From Clostridium sp. OS1-26 (lineage in GTDB: Bacteria > Bacillota > Clostridia > Clostridiales > Clostridiaceae): 64,000 nt of DNA. Below the pieces are notes generated by a model. That model was not told where the DNA came from, searched no databases, and worked only from the letters and a program-made list of their open reading frames with translations. The stretch covers positions 3,753,208 through 3,817,207 of the forward strand of contig NZ_CP133264.1 in NCBI RefSeq assembly GCF_030915445.1, written 5' to 3'. Numbering within the stretch: position 1 is the first letter of the stretch; every line of letters begins with the position of its first letter. The position numbers were made by a program, and so were the translations under genes. Of the stretch, positions 8,461 through 18,328 are shown piece after piece.

Positions 8461-11400
8461 ATGGACGAACTATTAAACTTACTAAAAGTTAACCTTTGCA
8501 ATTGTTCTTTAAAGGATGGAGAAGTTCAGAAAATTAAAGAATATATTGAAAACGGAGGGGCATTGGAGTATAGCAATAACTACCAATACAATATAAGCCC
8601 TCGTGGAGGTCAGTATAAGATACAAGAGAAGTTATGGGAACTAATGGATAGTTTTATGAGTGATAAAGATATTTTTAAAAGGCTTTTAAATGTATTTTTT
8701 ATTATAGGTGAAGATAGCCTTTTTAAAATGTTATATAGCAGATTTTATTCTATCAGTAAAATTTTAAATTACTTAAAATCCATGGATAACAAAGAAAGAT
8801 TTTTATTATGGATTATAAAAGATAATTCAAATTACTCCATTTATTCAGATTATGTGAGAGAAATAATTGCAGTTTCTGAAGAATTAATAAAGGAAGATAG
8901 GTCGATACTTTCAAAAGCTTTTTTGCTATCAGAAGATGATTTTATAAAAGTGGTATTCGCTATTATAGCGGTTAAAAATTCTTGTGATTTACCTGAGGAT
9001 GGAGAAAGTTTTGTAAAAGCCTATCTTGGTGATATTAATAATATAAATAAATACTTAAAAGATAAGCAAATAGCTTTAGTTAAGTTCTTGTACTATGCTC
9101 ACAGTGAAAGTGAAGAATTTGTACATATTGTCACTAATATAGTTAACAACAGTCATAACAAGAGAAATATATTTGATGAATGGATAAGATTCATTAATGC
9201 ATATGATTCTAAAGCTAATGCTTATGATATTGCAAAAGCTTTTGATATTGACAAGAGATTATATGTGATTAGATTAATAAATCTATATATTAAAGATGAA
9301 AATAAGAAGGTACTTAAAGAGATAAATGAAAGAATAAAAGAAATACCATTAGTTTTCAGAGAAAGTTTAGAGTTTATTAATAAGAGCAATCTTGAAGATG
9401 TGGAAAGACTTACACTTGCTTCTTTTATTTACAATCATTCAAAAGAAGATAAGGATTTAAAAAAGCTTAATCAATATATTGGACAAGTTTTAAGTGGATA
9501 CATATATTTCTGTAGAGATTCTGCTGAAGTATCTCTATTAGAAAAAACTAAGGCTTTACAATATGTATTAGAAGGAAAAAATAAAGATTGTATAAATGAA
9601 TATACTGCTAAAGCTGAAAATGTAGAAGGTGCAGGGCGTTTATGGAGTTTTCATGCTCTTTGCTTTAAATTAATTTATTCTATAAATGAAACTAGAGAAA
9701 TTATGTATAGGTTTTTAGAGTTTACTCTTAAAGCTGGAAGATATTCTTTATCAGCATCTATTATAGATAAATTAATAGAAAGTCAATCTATAAGTTATAT
9801 AAGTTTTGCTAAAGAACTTACAACTAAAGATATAAGTGAAAAACATTTGATTTTAGCAGCGGATAGAGCTCTAAATGAATATAATTTTAGAAGTCAATCA
9901 AAGGTTATAGAATATTTAAGTAAGTTGTGTTCAGAGGAAAATACAGAGCTTATAAATAATATTGATACATTAAATATCAATGTGAAAGAAATAGTACTTG
10001 AAAAACTATTTAATGTAAATAATGAAAAGTATGCTCCTATTCTTATTAAATATCTATCTGATAATTCTAAAATTATAAGAGATAAGATGGTAACCCTTCT
10101 CAGCTCTTATGAAGGCTGTAAAAAAGAAGTATTAAATGAGTTAAAGAGTAAAAAGTTAGCAGTGAGAGAAGCAGTTACTAGGATTCTCACAAACTTTGAC
10201 ATGAGAGATTCAGTTAAAGAGCTTCAAAAGTTTGCAGACTCAGAAAAGAATGAAAAGGTTAAAGTATTATTATTAAATATTATAAATGCGGATTATTTAG
10301 ATAATGAAATACTTGAAACAGCTGAAAGTATAAGTAGGTATTGTACTGAAAGGCTGAAGAAGACCGCCTATACTGCGCCAGAATGGATTCCTGTAAGTGT
10401 ACTTCAAGATATAAGATATGAGGATGGAAAAGTAGTATCAAAAGATGTAATAACTTATTTAATAAGCAAATACTCTTTAGAAAATATTGTGGAAAGAAAT
10501 CTAACAGCAGAAAAGGTAATTAAAAAATGTAATAAGCATGATTTAGATCAGCTTGGAAATGAGATTTTAAACCTTTGGATTAATAATGGTGCAGATACAA
10601 AGCAAAAATGGATTTTAGGATTAGTTTCAGCAGTAGGCGGCTTCAATGTTATTAATGAATTGAAAGCTCAAATAGATATATGGTCTAAAAATTCAAGAGG
10701 AGCTATTGCTTGTGATGCTATAAAAGCTTTGGCGCTAAATGGAAGTGATCATTGTTTAATAGTAATAGATACAATAGCAAGGAAATTTAAGCACAAACAG
10801 ATTAAAAAAGCGGCGGAAGAGGCTTTTGTCTTTGCAGCCCAAATGTTTAATTTAACAGAGGAAGAACTGGAGGATAAAATAGTACCGGGTTTAGACTTTA
10901 ATAAAAGAGGAGAAAGGGTATTTGATTTTGGCAGCAGAAGCTTTACAGTAACTTTAAATTTGGATTTTTCTTTAAAAATTGTAGATAGTAGTGGCAAGAC
11001 AATTAAAACCTTACCAAAACCAAACAAATCTGATGATGAGTTAAAAGCTAAAGAAGCATCAGATGAATTTAAAGATCTTAAAAAGCAAATTAAAACTGTA
11101 GTTTCTACTCAAACTTTAAGACTGGAAATGGCTCTTTCAGCAAATAGAATCTGGAAGAAAAAAGATTGGGAAAATTTATTTGTAGAAAATCCTATTATGC
11201 ATAATTTCTCTCTTGGATTAGTGTGGGGAGTGTACGTTGAAGGAGAATTAAAGAATACTTTTAGATACATGGAAGATGGTACTTTTAATACAAAGGATGA
11301 AGACGAATATGAACTTACAGAAGATTCTCTTATAGGACTTGTACATCCTTTGGAGATGAATCAAGAGACATTAAACACTTGGATACAGCAATTTGAGGAT

Positions 11401-11865
11401 TATGAAATAGAACAACCTTTCCTTCAGCTTCACAGAAAGGTTTATAAGGTAAATGAAAAAGAGAAGGAAATGAAGTCAGTAGAACGTTTTGGAGGCACAA
11501 AAATTAATGGACTTTCATTAGTGGGTAAACTTACTAAAATGGGTTGGTATAGAGGCTCTGTGCAAGATGGTGGGGGATACTATCAGTTCTATAAAGAAGA
11601 TGAAAAAATAGGCATTGGTGCAGAACTTTCTTTTGAGTGGCTTTCTGTTGGTTACGAAAATGAAGAAACCATTATTTATGAGTTGACTTTCTATAAGGCT
11701 AATACAGTTGAAAGAGGAAGTTATGTTTATGATGAAATAAGTGAGGAAAATATTATTATTCCATCAAAAGTACCAGAAAGACTTTTTAGTGAAATACTTT
11801 ATGATGTAGATAGAACTTTAGAAGCTAAAACTGGTTTCATTGCTAATTGGAAGCTAAACAGATAG
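8461..11865 (+). CDS. DUF4132 domain protein, full length
   Basis: 1134 aa starting at ATG after GAGGAG. The N-terminal ~700 residues are helical repeats of HEAT type, for example the pattern around 520-600 (KYAPILIKYLSDNSKIIRDK). The C-terminal ~365 residues are the DUF4132 core, with FVENPIMH, LGLVWG, FRYMEDGTFNTKDEDEYEL, VERFGG and the GGGYY motif. No signal peptide or membrane helices. The function of DUF4132 is unknown; E. coli relatives (MolR/YehI) were linked to molybdate regulation without firm evidence. The paralogue at the window start shares the C-terminal part, so the two copies bracket a block of about 7.3 kb of small genes. Confidence 0.85.
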   Translation: MDELLNLLKVNLCNCSLKDGEVQKIKEYIENGGALEYSNNYQYNISPRGGQYKIQEKLWELMDSFMSDKDIFKRLLNVFFIIGEDSLFKMLYSRFYSISKILNYLKSMDNKERFLLWIIKDNSNYSIYSDYVREIIAVSEELIKEDRSILSKAFLLSEDDFIKVVFAIIAVKNSCDLPEDGESFVKAYLGDINNINKYLKDKQIALVKFLYYAHSESEEFVHIVTNIVNNSHNKRNIFDEWIRFINAYDSKANAYDIAKAFDIDKRLYVIRLINLYIKDENKKVLKEINERIKEIPLVFRESLEFINKSNLEDVERLTLASFIYNHSKEDKDLKKLNQYIGQVLSGYIYFCRDSAEVSLLEKTKALQYVLEGKNKDCINEYTAKAENVEGAGRLWSFHALCFKLIYSINETREIMYRFLEFTLKAGRYSLSASIIDKLIESQSISYISFAKELTTKDISEKHLILAADRALNEYNFRSQSKVIEYLSKLCSEENTELINNIDTLNINVKEIVLEKLFNVNNEKYAPILIKYLSDNSKIIRDKMVTLLSSYEGCKKEVLNELKSKKLAVREAVTRILTNFDMRDSVKELQKFADSEKNEKVKVLLLNIINADYLDNEILETAESISRYCTERLKKTAYTAPEWIPVSVLQDIRYEDGKVVSKDVITYLISKYSLENIVERNLTAEKVIKKCNKHDLDQLGNEILNLWINNGADTKQKWILGLVSAVGGFNVINELKAQIDIWSKNSRGAIACDAIKALALNGSDHCLIVIDTIARKFKHKQIKKAAEEAFVFAAQMFNLTEEELEDKIVPGLDFNKRGERVFDFGSRSFTVTLNLDFSLKIVDSSGKTIKTLPKPNKSDDELKAKEASDEFKDLKKQIKTVVSTQTLRLEMALSANRIWKKKDWENLFVENPIMHNFSLGLVWGVYVEGELKNTFRYMEDGTFNTKDEDEYELTEDSLIGLVHPLEMNQETLNTWIQQFEDYEIEQPFLQLHRKVYKVNEKEKEMKSVERFGGTKINGLSLVGKLTKMGWYRGSVQDGGGYYQFYKEDEKIGIGAELSFEWLSVGYENEETIIYELTFYKANTVERGSYVYDEISEENIIIPSKVPERLFSEILYDVDRTLEAKTGFIANWKLNR

Positions 11866-11923
11866 AAGGATTTGAAAAGATAGTTTAGCTGAGCATAAAT
11901 TTATTAAGAAGGAGCTAATTTTA

Positions 11924-12643
11924 GTGAAGGTAAATTATATTCATGATTTTAATCAAAAGACAGAAGAAGAATTTTTAAATATACAAAATAGTTTAAAAGA
12001 GAAAATTAATATTATAAATAAAATAGATTTAGAAAACATAAGAGTGTGTGCAGGAATAGATATTGCCTATTGGGAAAAAAACAATGAAACCTTTGGAGCT
12101 TGCAGTATAGTAATTATTGATTTTCAAACTAAAGAGGTGCTAGAAAAAGTTTATAGTGTTGGGAAAATATCTGTTCCTTATGTTGCAGGATTCTTAGCTT
12201 TTAGGGAATTACCTTTAATATTAGAAGCTGTAGAGAAAATTACGGTTGAGCCAGATGTTTTTATATTTGATGGCAACGGATATCTTCATCATAACAATAT
12301 GGGTATAGCTACACATGCAGGCTTATTCTTAAATAAGCCCACTATGGGAGTAGCAAAGACATATTTAAAAATAAATAAAGTAGATTTTATTATGCCAGAA
12401 AATGAAGTAGGAGCATATACAGATATAATTGTAAATCAAAAGGTTTATGGACAGGCTGTAAGAACTAGTAAAAATGTAAAGCCTATATTTGTTTCTTGTG
12501 GTAATAACATAGACATAAATAGCTGCTATGAAATAGCAATGAAATTATTATCTAAAGACAGCAGGATACCTGTTCCAACAAGACTTGCTGATTTAGAAAC
12601 GCATGTTTTGAGAAATAAGTTTTGTGATGAAAATATAAGATGA
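11924..12643 (+). CDS. nfi: endonuclease V (deoxyinosine 3'-endonuclease)
   Basis: 239 aa from GTG 11924 after AAGGAG. Active-site features are D46 in AGIDIAYW, E95 in AFRELP, D116 in IFDGNGYLHH, and D223/H227 in PVPTRLADLETH. The enzyme nicks DNA (or RNA) one phosphodiester 3' of deoxyinosine and other deaminated or mismatched bases, starting alternative excision repair. It differs from E. coli Nfi in detail but keeps the whole catalytic set. It lies directly after the DUF4132 gene with the same direction. Confidence 0.93.
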   Translation: MKVNYIHDFNQKTEEEFLNIQNSLKEKINIINKIDLENIRVCAGIDIAYWEKNNETFGACSIVIIDFQTKEVLEKVYSVGKISVPYVAGFLAFRELPLILEAVEKITVEPDVFIFDGNGYLHHNNMGIATHAGLFLNKPTMGVAKTYLKINKVDFIMPENEVGAYTDIIVNQKVYGQAVRTSKNVKPIFVSCGNNIDINSCYEIAMKLLSKDSRIPVPTRLADLETHVLRNKFCDENIR

Positions 12644-12707
12644 ATAACTTATGTTGTTTGAGCAATTAAAAAGTAAAAGATGTTTTATTAAGGAGAAGCT
12701 ATATAAA

Positions 12708-13274
12708 ATGAGTGAACATATAGAAATAAATTTAGATGATATACAATGGAAAGAAAAATTAACAACATTAATTAGCCAAGAAGAGGAGGTCATTTTTCCT
12801 ATTAAATGTAGTGGTAAATTTATTAATCAAACATTAACACCAACTTTAATTGTAAGTGATTTTAATAAGGAAAAAGAACAAATAGTAGAGGATACCCTTA
12901 GGTTTATTTCAGAAAACTTTAACGCAATTTATGAAAATATGTTAAAGTCTTTAGTTAAAAGCTTTAAAAATTGGGATATATACGATGCTAATAACAAAAA
13001 AGATTACTATGTAAGCACAGAAGAAGACTTAGATAAAATGCGTTATGAGGGTAATTTTATTAGTCAAATAATAGTTAATTGTAATGAATTAGAAGATGGT
13101 TTTGCATATTATTCTTTTAAGCTTGAATTTAATTATTGCAGGTTTGGTTTTGAAGATGGAATAGAAGCGGTTATGTATAAAGATAAGGTTATATTCTGGG
13201 CTGATGGAAATAGTATGGAATACATATATTCTTTTAAGGAAATATTGGAATCAGGTAATCATTATCCAGTTTAG
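12708..13274 (+). CDS. hypothetical protein, 188 aa
   Basis: Start chosen at ATG 12708, preceded by AAGGAGAAG; the frame reaches back to 12651 without a ribosome site. The acidic cytosolic protein begins MSEHIEINLDDIQWKEKL and has a beta-rich C-terminal half (CRFGFEDGIEAVMYKDKVIF). Family not recognised. The size matches small immunity-type proteins. A rho-independent terminator follows at 13310-13336. Confidence 0.65.
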   Translation: MSEHIEINLDDIQWKEKLTTLISQEEEVIFPIKCSGKFINQTLTPTLIVSDFNKEKEQIVEDTLRFISENFNAIYENMLKSLVKSFKNWDIYDANNKKDYYVSTEEDLDKMRYEGNFISQIIVNCNELEDGFAYYSFKLEFNYCRFGFEDGIEAVMYKDKVIFWADGNSMEYIYSFKEILESGNHYPV

Positions 13275-13309
13275 TAGATTATTTATGGCTTTTATACTTA
13301 ATGAAAAAG

Positions 13310-13336
13310 AACATTAATTGCATTAGTGTTTTTTTT
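13310..13336 (+). terminator. intrinsic terminator
   Basis: Nine-base arms AACATTAAT (13310) and ATTAGTGTT (13322), pairing with one G-T, followed by six further T. It ends the transcription unit of the 12708 gene. Confidence 0.7.
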
Positions 13337-13366
13337 AGTAAAGTGAATTGGAGGATTAATTTGTAA

Positions 13367-14101
13367 GTGGAAAGATTTAAATTAAATCAATATTTAAGAA
13401 CGGTAAAGCTTTGTAGAGAAAATATAAGTTCATTTTCTGCATATCCATTTTCGTTGGAAGCAGTACGGAATTTATCCACTTTAGATTTTCATCCCAAAGT
13501 AACATTTATTGTAGGGGAGAATGGTACAGGAAAATCGACCATACTTGAAGCAATTGCTATAGCATATGGATTCAATCCTGAAGGTGGAACAAAGAATTTT
13601 AACTTTTCAACTATGAATACTCATTCAGAGCTATGTAACTATTTAAAATTGATAAAAGGTGTTAAAATGCCGGAGGATGGCTTTTTTCTAAGAGCAGAAA
13701 GTTTCTATAATGTTGCAACTAAAATCGACGAATTAGGAGTTGTAGGATCCTATGGAGGTATTTCGCTGCATGACCAGTCACATGGAGAATCCTTCATATC
13801 ATTATTTATTAATAAATTTAAAGGAAATAGCTTGTATATTTTAGATGAGCCAGAAGCTGCTTTATCACCATCAAGACAAATGACCATGCTTGCAAGAATG
13901 CATGAATTAGTTGAGGAAGGTTCTCAGTTTATAATTGCTACACATTCGCCTATTATAATGTCTTATCCAGATGCTGTAGTGTATGAATTAAAAGATGGAT
14001 TTAAAGAAGTAGCATATAAAGATACTGAACATTTTCAAGTTATGAAGCAATTTGTAAATAATACCGAAAAAATATTGGAGATACTTATGAATTCATATTG
14101 A
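13367..14101 (+). CDS. AAA-family ATPase (SMC/RecF-like, AAA_21-type)
   Basis: 244 aa from GTG 13367 after GGAGG. Walker A GENGTGKST at 50-58, ABC-type signature LHDQSHGES near 134-142, Walker B SLYILDEPEA at 155-164, and the H-loop histidine in ATHSP near 193. The protein is a stand-alone nucleotide-binding domain of the family that includes many defence-island and DNA-repair ATPases. No coiled-coil arm or TOPRIM domain is present. Partner unknown; the next gene encodes a SUFU protein. Confidence 0.85.
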   Translation: MERFKLNQYLRTVKLCRENISSFSAYPFSLEAVRNLSTLDFHPKVTFIVGENGTGKSTILEAIAIAYGFNPEGGTKNFNFSTMNTHSELCNYLKLIKGVKMPEDGFFLRAESFYNVATKIDELGVVGSYGGISLHDQSHGESFISLFINKFKGNSLYILDEPEAALSPSRQMTMLARMHELVEEGSQFIIATHSPIIMSYPDAVVYELKDGFKEVAYKDTEHFQVMKQFVNNTEKILEILMNSY

Positions 14102-14202
14102 AATGTTGTGTTCAAAGGATGAATGGGATACCTAAGATTATTATGCAAATAAGAAATAACAATAGGTAAGTTATTTTTATATAAATTTAAGGGGGAATTG
14201 TT

Positions 14203-15272
14203 ATGTGTAAAGAAGATAAAGATGAAGTACAAGCTATAGGATGGCAAGCAATTGATGATGCGTTAAAAAATATATATGAAAATCAAGAGCCTAAACATTA
14301 TGGTACAATGATACCTTACTTCTTAGGTGGGAATGACCCTTTACAAGGAATAAGTGCTTATGAAAGGAAGGAGCCTATTCCACATTGGCATATTGTTACA
14401 TATGGATTTTCAGAGCTTTATGAGAAAGAATGGGAAGATCCAGATTACAGCGGGTATGGATTTGAACTTACTTTTAGAGTTAAAAAACAAGACTCAGATA
14501 CTGAACCACCAAACTGGGCGTTAAACTTTCTTCAGAATATTGCAAGATACGTATTTTCAACAGGAAATTATTTTAAAGCAGGACACTATCTAAATGCAAA
14601 TGGACCAATTGCTGCTGGAACAGATTCGTTAATAGGAGCTATAGCTTTTGTTGAAGATTCAGAATTACCAGCTATGAATACACAAAATGGAAGAGTTGAA
14701 TTTTTACAGATAGTAGGAATAACTGTAGATGAGGAAGATGCAATAAAGTGTTGGAATAGTACTGAAGTTTTAAGGGTATTTTCTAAATATATGCCTCTAT
14801 ACATAACTGATTTGAACAGGGATTCTTTATTAAATAATGAAGAGATAAAGATATTAATAGAAAAAGGTGCTGAAAAAGACGGATCAAGTACAGCAACATT
14901 ATTTAACGATAAGCTTTTTGGAAAGAGAGCAAAGGATTATTTACCGGGAAAAGTTATGAAATTACTATAGGGGCACACCAAGCTGAAACAATAGGAAAAG
15001 TTTTAAAAGGCCGCATTCTAAAGGACAGATCCTTAACGCTTATTGGCAAGGAAAGCAATATAATTATTACTTATTCTAAAAAGCCAGCGGTGAAGGTTGA
15101 TGAAAATGATTTAGAACTTATGATAAGCAAAGAAACAGCACTTGAAATAGCTTCGGAATTAATTCCAAAGGAAAAAAGTTTTACTTTAAATACAATGAAA
15201 AAGGTAAAGTTTAATATAGAGAAAACAGAAATAAGGGATCAAGAAGGCAAAGTAGTACAAGTTATTGGTTAA
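14203..15272 (+). pseudogene. suppressor-of-fused (SUFU) domain protein, frameshifted near the C-terminus
   Basis: ATG after GGGGGA. The SUFU domain is clear: HYGTMIPYFLGGNDPLQGIS, HWHIVTYGFSELYEKEWED, then FELTFRV, PPNWALNFLQNIARYVF and FLQIVGIT. Bacterial SUFU proteins are a known immunity family of polymorphic toxins. The frame stops at 14970, but adding one A to the four-A run at 14949-14952 continues it as PGKSYEITIGAHQAETIGKV and on to a stop at 15270, giving 356 aa. The 60-residue frame at 15090 is this tail. Only the extension is lost, so the SUFU domain may still function. Confidence 0.8.
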
Positions 15273-15290
15273 AATTAATGCATTTATCCG

Positions 15291-15455
15291 ATGACTACCC
15301 GCTCTAATACTCCCGCGCACTCTGTGAAAGCAACTGTCACCAAATCGGAGAATTTGGGACATCTGCTTTTCTCCAAGCGGGAGTAAAGAGCGGCTACGTC
15401 ACTGGATAACGATTTCTAAGCATCAGGTGGAGTTAAAACTCCATCTGATGCCAAG
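15291..15455 (+). ncRNA. structured RNA, candidate orphan omega-RNA (HEARO-like) or IS200/IS605-end relic
   Basis: Non-coding, GC-richer than its surroundings, with nested pairing. The outer stem is 15299-15316 with 15377-15393 (CCGCTCT..TACTCCCGC against GCGGGAGTA..AGAGCGG). Inside it, GAAAGCA (15325) faces TGCTTTTC (15364) and CCAAAT (15340) pairs with ATTTGG (15352). A separate hairpin at 15420-15451 has arms GCATCAG..TGGAGTT and AACTCCA..CTGATGC. It begins immediately after ATGA, the reported HEARO insertion context. No iscB or tnpB is adjacent, so it would be an orphan element. The class is from memory; the structure is seen directly. Confidence 0.6.
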
Positions 15456-15503
15456 AACTCTGTTTATGGAAGGGTATAACTTTATTTAATAGGTGGTGGT
15501 AAA

Positions 15504-16433
15504 ATGTATTTTTTGAGGTTTACTAAGAAGGACCAAGAATACATTCATAATTTAAATCAGTGGATATTGGAAGGGTATAAAGAAGATTTTTCTTCTATAG
15601 AAGAAAAAATTGAAAAAAGCTATTGTAAGCCACTTAGTTTAGCAATTGAAGAATTCAAGGCTAGAAAAGAAAACGTTGAAAGGTTTAAATCTAGGTTAAT
15701 GCATATATTATATTTTGCTGGAAGTGATATTAAAGCTCAAGGAATGCTTGACAGAATGTTATTAGGAGCCATCGATAGGCAAATTTCTGGTATATATACA
15801 AGAGGAAGATTGGCATACATTAAAACTAATATAAAAGATTTTGAATATGATTATGCTGATTGTTTGCATTGTTATGATATTATTGATGCACTTGCTGTAA
15901 GAGATTTTAAAGTTATTGAAAAATATATTTTAAGCATACCAGGACCAGCAAAAGAGGGACATAAATTTTCAATACTGCTTTGTAATTCTTTATATAGCAT
16001 TTTAAAGAAAGATGACAAGGAGATGAGTATAGCCGCAGAAAATATTAAAAAATTTAATGAAAAATCGGTTTTTGATAAGGCTTTAATAAGTTCTATGTTG
16101 GCTATAATTTATGAAGACTTTGCTGAATTAGAAGCCAATATAAATATAATGTTAAAAAACAATAAGAAAAAGTTTAGTAGTGATGGGGAACAAAAATATA
16201 TTTGTCTCACTGCTCATGGAGTTATAAATTTAGCAGAATATTTACATGGGGATTCAAATTTGAATTTTGTAAATGATATAAAAAGCCAATATTGGGATTT
16301 AGAGTTTTACAATGCTGTAAAAAATAATAATGATAATTTAAAAGATTTTTATGATTTTACATATATGAATTCAATTTTACAAAATTGGATTGCAGATTTA
16401 CCTATAAAAATAAAATTAGAAGATTTGATGTAG
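15504..16433 (+). CDS. hypothetical all-helical protein, Imm49-like
   Basis: 309 aa, ATG after AGGTGGTGG. Predicted almost wholly alpha-helical and soluble. The layout (long helical bundle, FKARKENVERFKSRLMHILY in the first third, an ending of ILQNWIADLPIKIKLEDLM) is reminiscent of Imm49-type immunity proteins, a tentative guess. It lies just after the structured RNA and before an AraC regulator. Confidence 0.6.
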   Translation: MYFLRFTKKDQEYIHNLNQWILEGYKEDFSSIEEKIEKSYCKPLSLAIEEFKARKENVERFKSRLMHILYFAGSDIKAQGMLDRMLLGAIDRQISGIYTRGRLAYIKTNIKDFEYDYADCLHCYDIIDALAVRDFKVIEKYILSIPGPAKEGHKFSILLCNSLYSILKKDDKEMSIAAENIKKFNEKSVFDKALISSMLAIIYEDFAELEANINIMLKNNKKKFSSDGEQKYICLTAHGVINLAEYLHGDSNLNFVNDIKSQYWDLEFYNAVKNNNDNLKDFYDFTYMNSILQNWIADLPIKIKLEDLM

Positions 16434-16495
16434 AAAACAATATTTTTAATGTATTTGTAAAAGAATATAACTCTATTTAACAGGTGGTGAAATAG

Positions 16496-17371
16496 GTGCA
16501 AGAGCTATCAAATTTATTTAAGCCAATAACTGCTAACATATTAAATAAATCAAATACCTATATCGAAATTATGCCTTGTAATGAGTTAAGACCTTATATT
16601 AGGTGTTTTTGGGGCAGTCCTGAACCTTACAGAAATAAAGAATCAATTGTAAGTGATTTGAGCGGAAATTTAGTGATTCCAGATTGCTGTATGGACATTA
16701 TCTTCGATATAGATTACTGTAATAACAAATTAGACAATCTGTTTTGCAGTATAAACGATGCTCCTTTCTATACAGCAGAAGTGAAAAAATCATCTATAGT
16801 TTCTACTTTTGGTATTCGCTTTAATTTTTGGGCTGTCCACTTGTTTTCAGATAAAGATTTACCTAAAACTTGCAATGAATTTTCAGAGGTAGATAAATAT
16901 TTTAGAAGTTTAAAAAAGGATATAGAGAACATAGTTATTAAATACCATAGCATCAAAGAAAGAGTATATCATGTAGAAAAGTTACTACTTAGAAAGCTTT
17001 ATAACAAGTCTTTTAGTAACAGTAACTTATTAAATGGAGTATATCATATTTTACAAGCCAAAGGTGCAACAACAATCTTTAATATTAGCCAGTATACCTG
17101 TGTCAGCTCACGCCAATTAGAACGTATCTTTAGAGGATACATAGGGATAACTCCTAAAAAATGCTGCAGCTTAGTTAGGTATCAAAATATATGGAAGGAC
17201 TTAGTCTATAAAAGAAACTTAAGTTTTAGTGATATTACCTACAATTATGGCTATTCAGATCAAGCTCATATGATTAATGATTTTAAAAAATATCATGGCA
17301 GCACTCCATCAAAATCTATTGAGGAGTTAGATAAAGAAATGTCGCATTTTTACAATACCAAAATAGATTAA
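16496..17371 (+). CDS. AraC-family transcriptional regulator
   Basis: 291 aa from GTG 16496 after CAGGTGG. The C-terminal AraC helix-turn-helix pair covers roughly 180-275: ISQYTCVSSRQLERIFRGYI and later FSDITYNYGYSDQAHMINDF, ending in the FKKYHGSTPSK signature. The N-terminal 150 residues resemble the DUF6597 sensor half (RPYIRCFWGS, SGNLVIPDCCMDIIFD, STFGIRFNFWAVH). It probably regulates the adjacent 17420 gene; the inducer is unknown. Confidence 0.88.
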   Translation: MQELSNLFKPITANILNKSNTYIEIMPCNELRPYIRCFWGSPEPYRNKESIVSDLSGNLVIPDCCMDIIFDIDYCNNKLDNLFCSINDAPFYTAEVKKSSIVSTFGIRFNFWAVHLFSDKDLPKTCNEFSEVDKYFRSLKKDIENIVIKYHSIKERVYHVEKLLLRKLYNKSFSNSNLLNGVYHILQAKGATTIFNISQYTCVSSRQLERIFRGYIGITPKKCCSLVRYQNIWKDLVYKRNLSFSDITYNYGYSDQAHMINDFKKYHGSTPSKSIEELDKEMSHFYNTKID

Positions 17372-17419
17372 GTAAGTAAACTAAATTCATAGTACAAAAT
17401 AGAATTTGTGAGGTGCGCT

Positions 17420-18328
17420 ATGGAAAAGTTACAAAAAACTCAAATGGAAAGTATACAGAAGCATATATTTAGTAATGCTAGAGCTATTGAAAAAGCAAAA
17501 TGGAATTACCTTTTTAATAATGGAAGTAAGAAAGCCATAGTATCAGAGTTAGTTAAATATCAAAATAGTGATGGTGGTTTTGGAAATGGACTAGAAGCAG
17601 ATATTTTGTTACCAGCATCATCAAGCATAGCATCTACAGAAGCGATTCTTATTGCATATGCTTGTGACCTTAACTGTGGAGAGCCTTGGTTTAAAAACTT
17701 GCTAAGTTACTTTGAAAGGACCATTAAAAAAACACCGTCCTTTTGGGAGAAGGTGCCAAAGGAAGTGGATAACTTTCCACATGCGCCTTGGTGGGCTTAT
17801 GCAGTTGACACTAAGTTTAGTCCTAATCCTTGTGCTGTTATCGCTTCAGCTTTTATTAAATATGGAAATGATGGACAAAAGTCTTTGGGTTATGAAATAG
17901 CAGCTAGATGTATAGAGTTTTTAAATAGCAATGAACCTTGTGATGAACATGATTGCTATTGTATGCAGGAATTGTTTATAGTACTCAAAGAATTAAACTC
18001 TACTTTAATTGATGATATAGCTATAAAATCTATGGAAAGAAGAATACTAAATTGTCTTTGTACTGATGAGAGTAAATGGACAGAGTATGTGCCACAGCCT
18101 TTGAATTTAGTAGATTCACCTGAATCACAATGGTATAAGCTAGTCGAGCCTTTTGTGGAAAAAAACTTGTCCTTTTGGTTTAATACCTTGAAGGAAGATG
18201 GCTTTTGGAGTCCTAACTTTTCCTGGGGAGTAGATAGTGAAACAGCTAGGAATGTTACAAAAATTTGGATTTGTTACATAGCTGTAGAGAGAGTGAAGAT
18301 TTTAAAAGCTTTTGAACTTATAAAATAA
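17420..18328 (+). CDS. hypothetical protein with terpenoid-cyclase-like helical repeats
   Basis: Start chosen at ATG 17420 after GAGGTG; the GTG at 17408 would add four residues. About 302 aa. The segment VKYQNSDGGFGNGLEADI has the QxxDGGFG motif of prenyltransferase/squalene-oxidase alpha-alpha toroid repeats, and several more Trp/Gly-rich repeats follow (FPHAPWWAY). Soluble, no signal peptide. The reaction is unknown; similar stand-alone proteins are annotated only as hypothetical. It forms a likely pair with the AraC regulator upstream. Confidence 0.72.
   Translation: MEKLQKTQMESIQKHIFSNARAIEKAKWNYLFNNGSKKAIVSELVKYQNSDGGFGNGLEADILLPASSSIASTEAILIAYACDLNCGEPWFKNLLSYFERTIKKTPSFWEKVPKEVDNFPHAPWWAYAVDTKFSPNPCAVIASAFIKYGNDGQKSLGYEIAARCIEFLNSNEPCDEHDCYCMQELFIVLKELNSTLIDDIAIKSMERRILNCLCTDESKWTEYVPQPLNLVDSPESQWYKLVEPFVEKNLSFWFNTLKEDGFWSPNFSWGVDSETARNVTKIWICYIAVERVKILKAFELIK

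Noticed and set aside
1..18328. A polymorphic toxin gene to match the immunity array
   Set aside because: No large secreted protein with LXG, WXG100, RHS or toxin C-terminal domain is present; DUF4132 proteins have no secretion signal and no nuclease motif.
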